Shown here: positions 10,224 to 12,020 of the stretch, in pieces
How the letters are laid out: every line of letters begins with the position of its first letter
How positions within the stretch are numbered: position 1 is the first letter of the stretch
Source: a bacterium
GTDB lineage: Bacteria > RBG-13-66-14
Direction of reading: 5' to 3'
DNA: 12,020 nt
NCBI GenBank assembly: GCA_026398675.1
Contig: JAPLSK010000313.1
Span: forward strand, 1 to 12,020
The notes under the pieces: model-generated
Seen by the model: the letters and a program-made list of their open reading frames with translations, nothing else
What the model was told of the DNA's origin: nothing
Databases searched by the model: none
Position numbers and translations under genes: made by a program

Positions 10224-12020
10224 ATGGAAAACAAGAAAGCGGCGAAGGACGACGTGGCCCGGGGGGGAAAAAAACGGTTCCTCTCGTGGGGGTTCACGGT
10301 GGGCCTTTTGGCCGGGGCCGTGGCCGCGACGTTCTCCGCCGCCGGCCTCCTGGACCGGCTCGAGGTGGGCGCCCGCGACCTGCAGTTCCAGCTGCGGGGG
10401 CCGGTGGAGCCCGATCCCGAAATCGCCCTCGTGACCATTGACCAGCGCTCGCTGACGGAGCTGGGGCGCTATCCCTGGCCCCGGGGCCTTTTGGCGCAGC
10501 TCGTCGAGCGGATTCACTCGGCGGACCCGGCCTGCCTGGCCCTGGACCTGGCCCTCCTGGAGCCGGACAACCCGGCCTCCGACGAGCGCCTGGCCGACGC
10601 CATCGGCATGGGCGTCACCGTTCTGCCGGTGTACCTTTCGCCGATTCCCGGTCAGCCGCTGAAATGGCTGGTCCCGGCGGCGCCCTTCGTCGCCAAGGCC
10701 CACTCGCTGGGTCACGTGGCGCTGGTTCCCGACCTGGACGGCGTTTACCGCACGCTGTACGCCTACCAGAGCTACGGCGGCCTATCGTACCCCGCCTTCT
10801 CCGCCGCCGCCGCCACCGCCTTCGGCGGGGGGAGGCTCGAACCGCTGTCCGCGCCCCTCGAGTCCGGGGTGAGCCAGGGCGAACGCTTGGACATCGCGTA
10901 CCGGGGCCCCACGGGCACCTTCCCCACGTACAGCGCCGTGGCCGTCCTGCGCTCCGACGAAGCCCAGTTGAGGGAGTGGCTCCACGGTAAGCTGGTCTTC
11001 TTCGGCGCCTCGGCGGAGGGGCTGCACGACGCCGTCATCACCCCCTTCTCCCGGCTGGCGCCCATGCCGGCGGTGGAGGTGCACGCCAACGCGGCGGCGA
11101 CGATTCTCGAGGGCGACGAGCCCACCGTCTGGCCGCGCTGGGTCCTCGTCGTCCTGTCCCTGTTCCTGGCGGCGGTCACCGGCGACCTCTTCGCCCGCTT
11201 CCGCCCAAAGGTCTCCATCATCGTCTTCTGTGCCTTCGCCGTCGGCTACCCCCTCGCGGCGTGGGGCGTCTTCGCCCTGGCGAACCACTTCGTCCCCGTC
11301 GTGCCCGGCCTTCTGGCGGGCTCGTTGGCGTTTTTGTTCACCAGCCTGGGCCGGCTCGTGTCGGTCAACCGGGCCCTGGACAAACGTCTCATGGACCTGG
11401 AGCTGATCGTCTCCGACCAGCTTTCCCGGGAGGAGCCGTTGACCGGCGCCGCGGAGGCGGCCACGAGCCTCACCTACACCCTGGGGCTCCACGGGCTTCT
11501 CCTGCGCGACACAGCGGGCAAGCTGCTCTTCCGGCAGGGCGAGGTCGGCAATCCCGATGATGAGCCGGAGCCGCCGCTGCGCGTGTACCGGGACAACTCC
11601 GCCGGGACCGAGCTCTGCCTCTTCTACTCGGGGACCCCGTCGGTGAACGAGGCGGCGCTGTTGACCTCGGGCGCGCGGCAGTTCAAGCGCATCTTCCGCC
11701 CCGCCGACGGGGACGTCGCCTGGCCCCTGGCCACCCTCACCCGGGAGCACACCCAGGCCAAGCTGGACATCCTGTCCCACCTGGAGGAGAACCTGGCCGC
11801 CAGCCGGCTCACGCTCCAGCACGTCCTGGACGCCGCCGCCGAGGTGATCCTTTTAACCAGCGTTTACGGGGTGGTCCGCCTGGCCAACACCGCGGCCCGG
11901 GAGCTTTTCGCCGGGGACGACGGGACCCGGGAGCCCAAGGAAATCGTGGGCCAGAGCATCTACTCCCTCATGCCGGGGCAGAACCTGCGCCAGTTCCTGG
12001 TGGATGCCGTGGACGGGGCC
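10224..12020 (+). CDS. CHASE2-domain membrane sensor with PAS (partial)
   Basis: An open frame of 599 codons running off the right edge, so the output domain is not visible. Order seen: a basic N-terminus; a membrane segment (about residues 20-42); an extracytoplasmic CHASE2 domain (about 45-300) with RDLQFQLRGP, YPWPRGLLAQLVERI, GKLVFFGASAEGLHDAVITP and the conserved MPAVEVHANAAATIL (281-295); then three membrane segments (about 305-322, 331-352, 356-376). A short coiled-coil-like helix (380-400) follows, then an unassigned 100-residue region that may be a degenerate GAF domain, a linker helix (505-530), and the start of a PAS domain (from about 532: LDAAAEVILLTSVYGVVRLANTAARELF). CHASE2 proteins usually end in a histidine kinase, a GGDEF domain or an adenylate cyclase; I cannot say which. 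The ATG is 10 nt after GAGG and starts no later than the first membrane segment. It is divergent from the C13 peptidase gene. Confidence 0.9.
   Translation, partial: MENKKAAKDDVARGGKKRFLSWGFTVGLLAGAVAATFSAAGLLDRLEVGARDLQFQLRGPVEPDPEIALVTIDQRSLTELGRYPWPRGLLAQLVERIHSADPACLALDLALLEPDNPASDERLADAIGMGVTVLPVYLSPIPGQPLKWLVPAAPFVAKAHSLGHVALVPDLDGVYRTLYAYQSYGGLSYPAFSAAAATAFGGGRLEPLSAPLESGVSQGERLDIAYRGPTGTFPTYSAVAVLRSDEAQLREWLHGKLVFFGASAEGLHDAVITPFSRLAPMPAVEVHANAAATILEGDEPTVWPRWVLVVLSLFLAAVTGDLFARFRPKVSIIVFCAFAVGYPLAAWGVFALANHFVPVVPGLLAGSLAFLFTSLGRLVSVNRALDKRLMDLELIVSDQLSREEPLTGAAEAATSLTYTLGLHGLLLRDTAGKLLFRQGEVGNPDDEPEPPLRVYRDNSAGTELCLFYSGTPSVNEAALLTSGARQFKRIFRPADGDVAWPLATLTREHTQAKLDILSHLEENLAASRLTLQHVLDAAAEVILLTSVYGVVRLANTAARELFAGDDGTREPKEIVGQSIYSLMPGQNLRQFLVDAVDGA

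Noticed and set aside
10782..11822. A 346-codon minus-strand frame opposite the CHASE2 gene
   Set aside because: Composition is low in information (Q, G, E, R rich) and no motif is present. The plus strand reads uninterrupted through a clear CHASE2 domain, membrane segments and PAS start.

Overview
The window is GC-rich chromosomal DNA from a bacterium, probably an uncultivated lineage known mostly from metagenomes. Three things suggest this. A large secreted protease ends in a T9SS-type/FlgD-like C-terminal domain typical of the FCB superphylum and neighbouring candidate phyla. There is a pair of secreted retropepsin-like proteases. The intergenic gaps are full of short palindromic repeats. 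A Coatesbacteria- or WOR-3-like origin is my best guess, but I cannot prove it from sequence alone.

Layout. Positions 1-1250 hold gpsA (minus strand, glycerolipid precursor synthesis) between two near-identical 32-nt direct repeats and several hairpin repeats. Positions 1306-1819 are a small, AT-richer hicB-hicA toxin-antitoxin locus in which the toxin gene carries a one-base insertion. It ends in a good intrinsic terminator. Positions 1857-2538 hold more repeats and queH (minus strand, last step of queuosine synthesis). queH shares a compact divergent promoter region with a plus-strand operon at 2628-6120. That operon encodes two exported aspartic proteases, each with two retropepsin-like lobes: the first has a C-terminal PDZ domain, the second is a predicted lipoprotein. 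It ends in a repeat-derived terminator at 6177-6209.

Positions 6258-7310 are an AT-rich minus-strand island with an XRE repressor and an ImmA/IrrE-type metalloprotease, translationally coupled, under a strong promoter that overlaps a perfect inverted repeat. Positions 7312-10152 contain a very large secreted C13 (legumain-like) cysteine peptidase with calcium-binding loops and a C-terminal sorting-like domain, with its own terminator and promoter. Divergent from it, positions 10174-12020 hold the promoter and first 599 codons of a CHASE2-PAS membrane sensor that runs off the right edge.

How it fits together. gpsA and queH are housekeeping genes. The retropepsin pair, the C13 peptidase and the CHASE2 sensor are all envelope or extracytoplasmic proteins. 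The HicBA and XRE-ImmA cassettes are compact, AT-richer than their surroundings, and look acquired. No tRNA, rRNA, CRISPR array or transposase gene was recognised. No stretch longer than 300 bases lacks a gene; the intergenic gaps are filled by the repeats, promoters and terminators listed.
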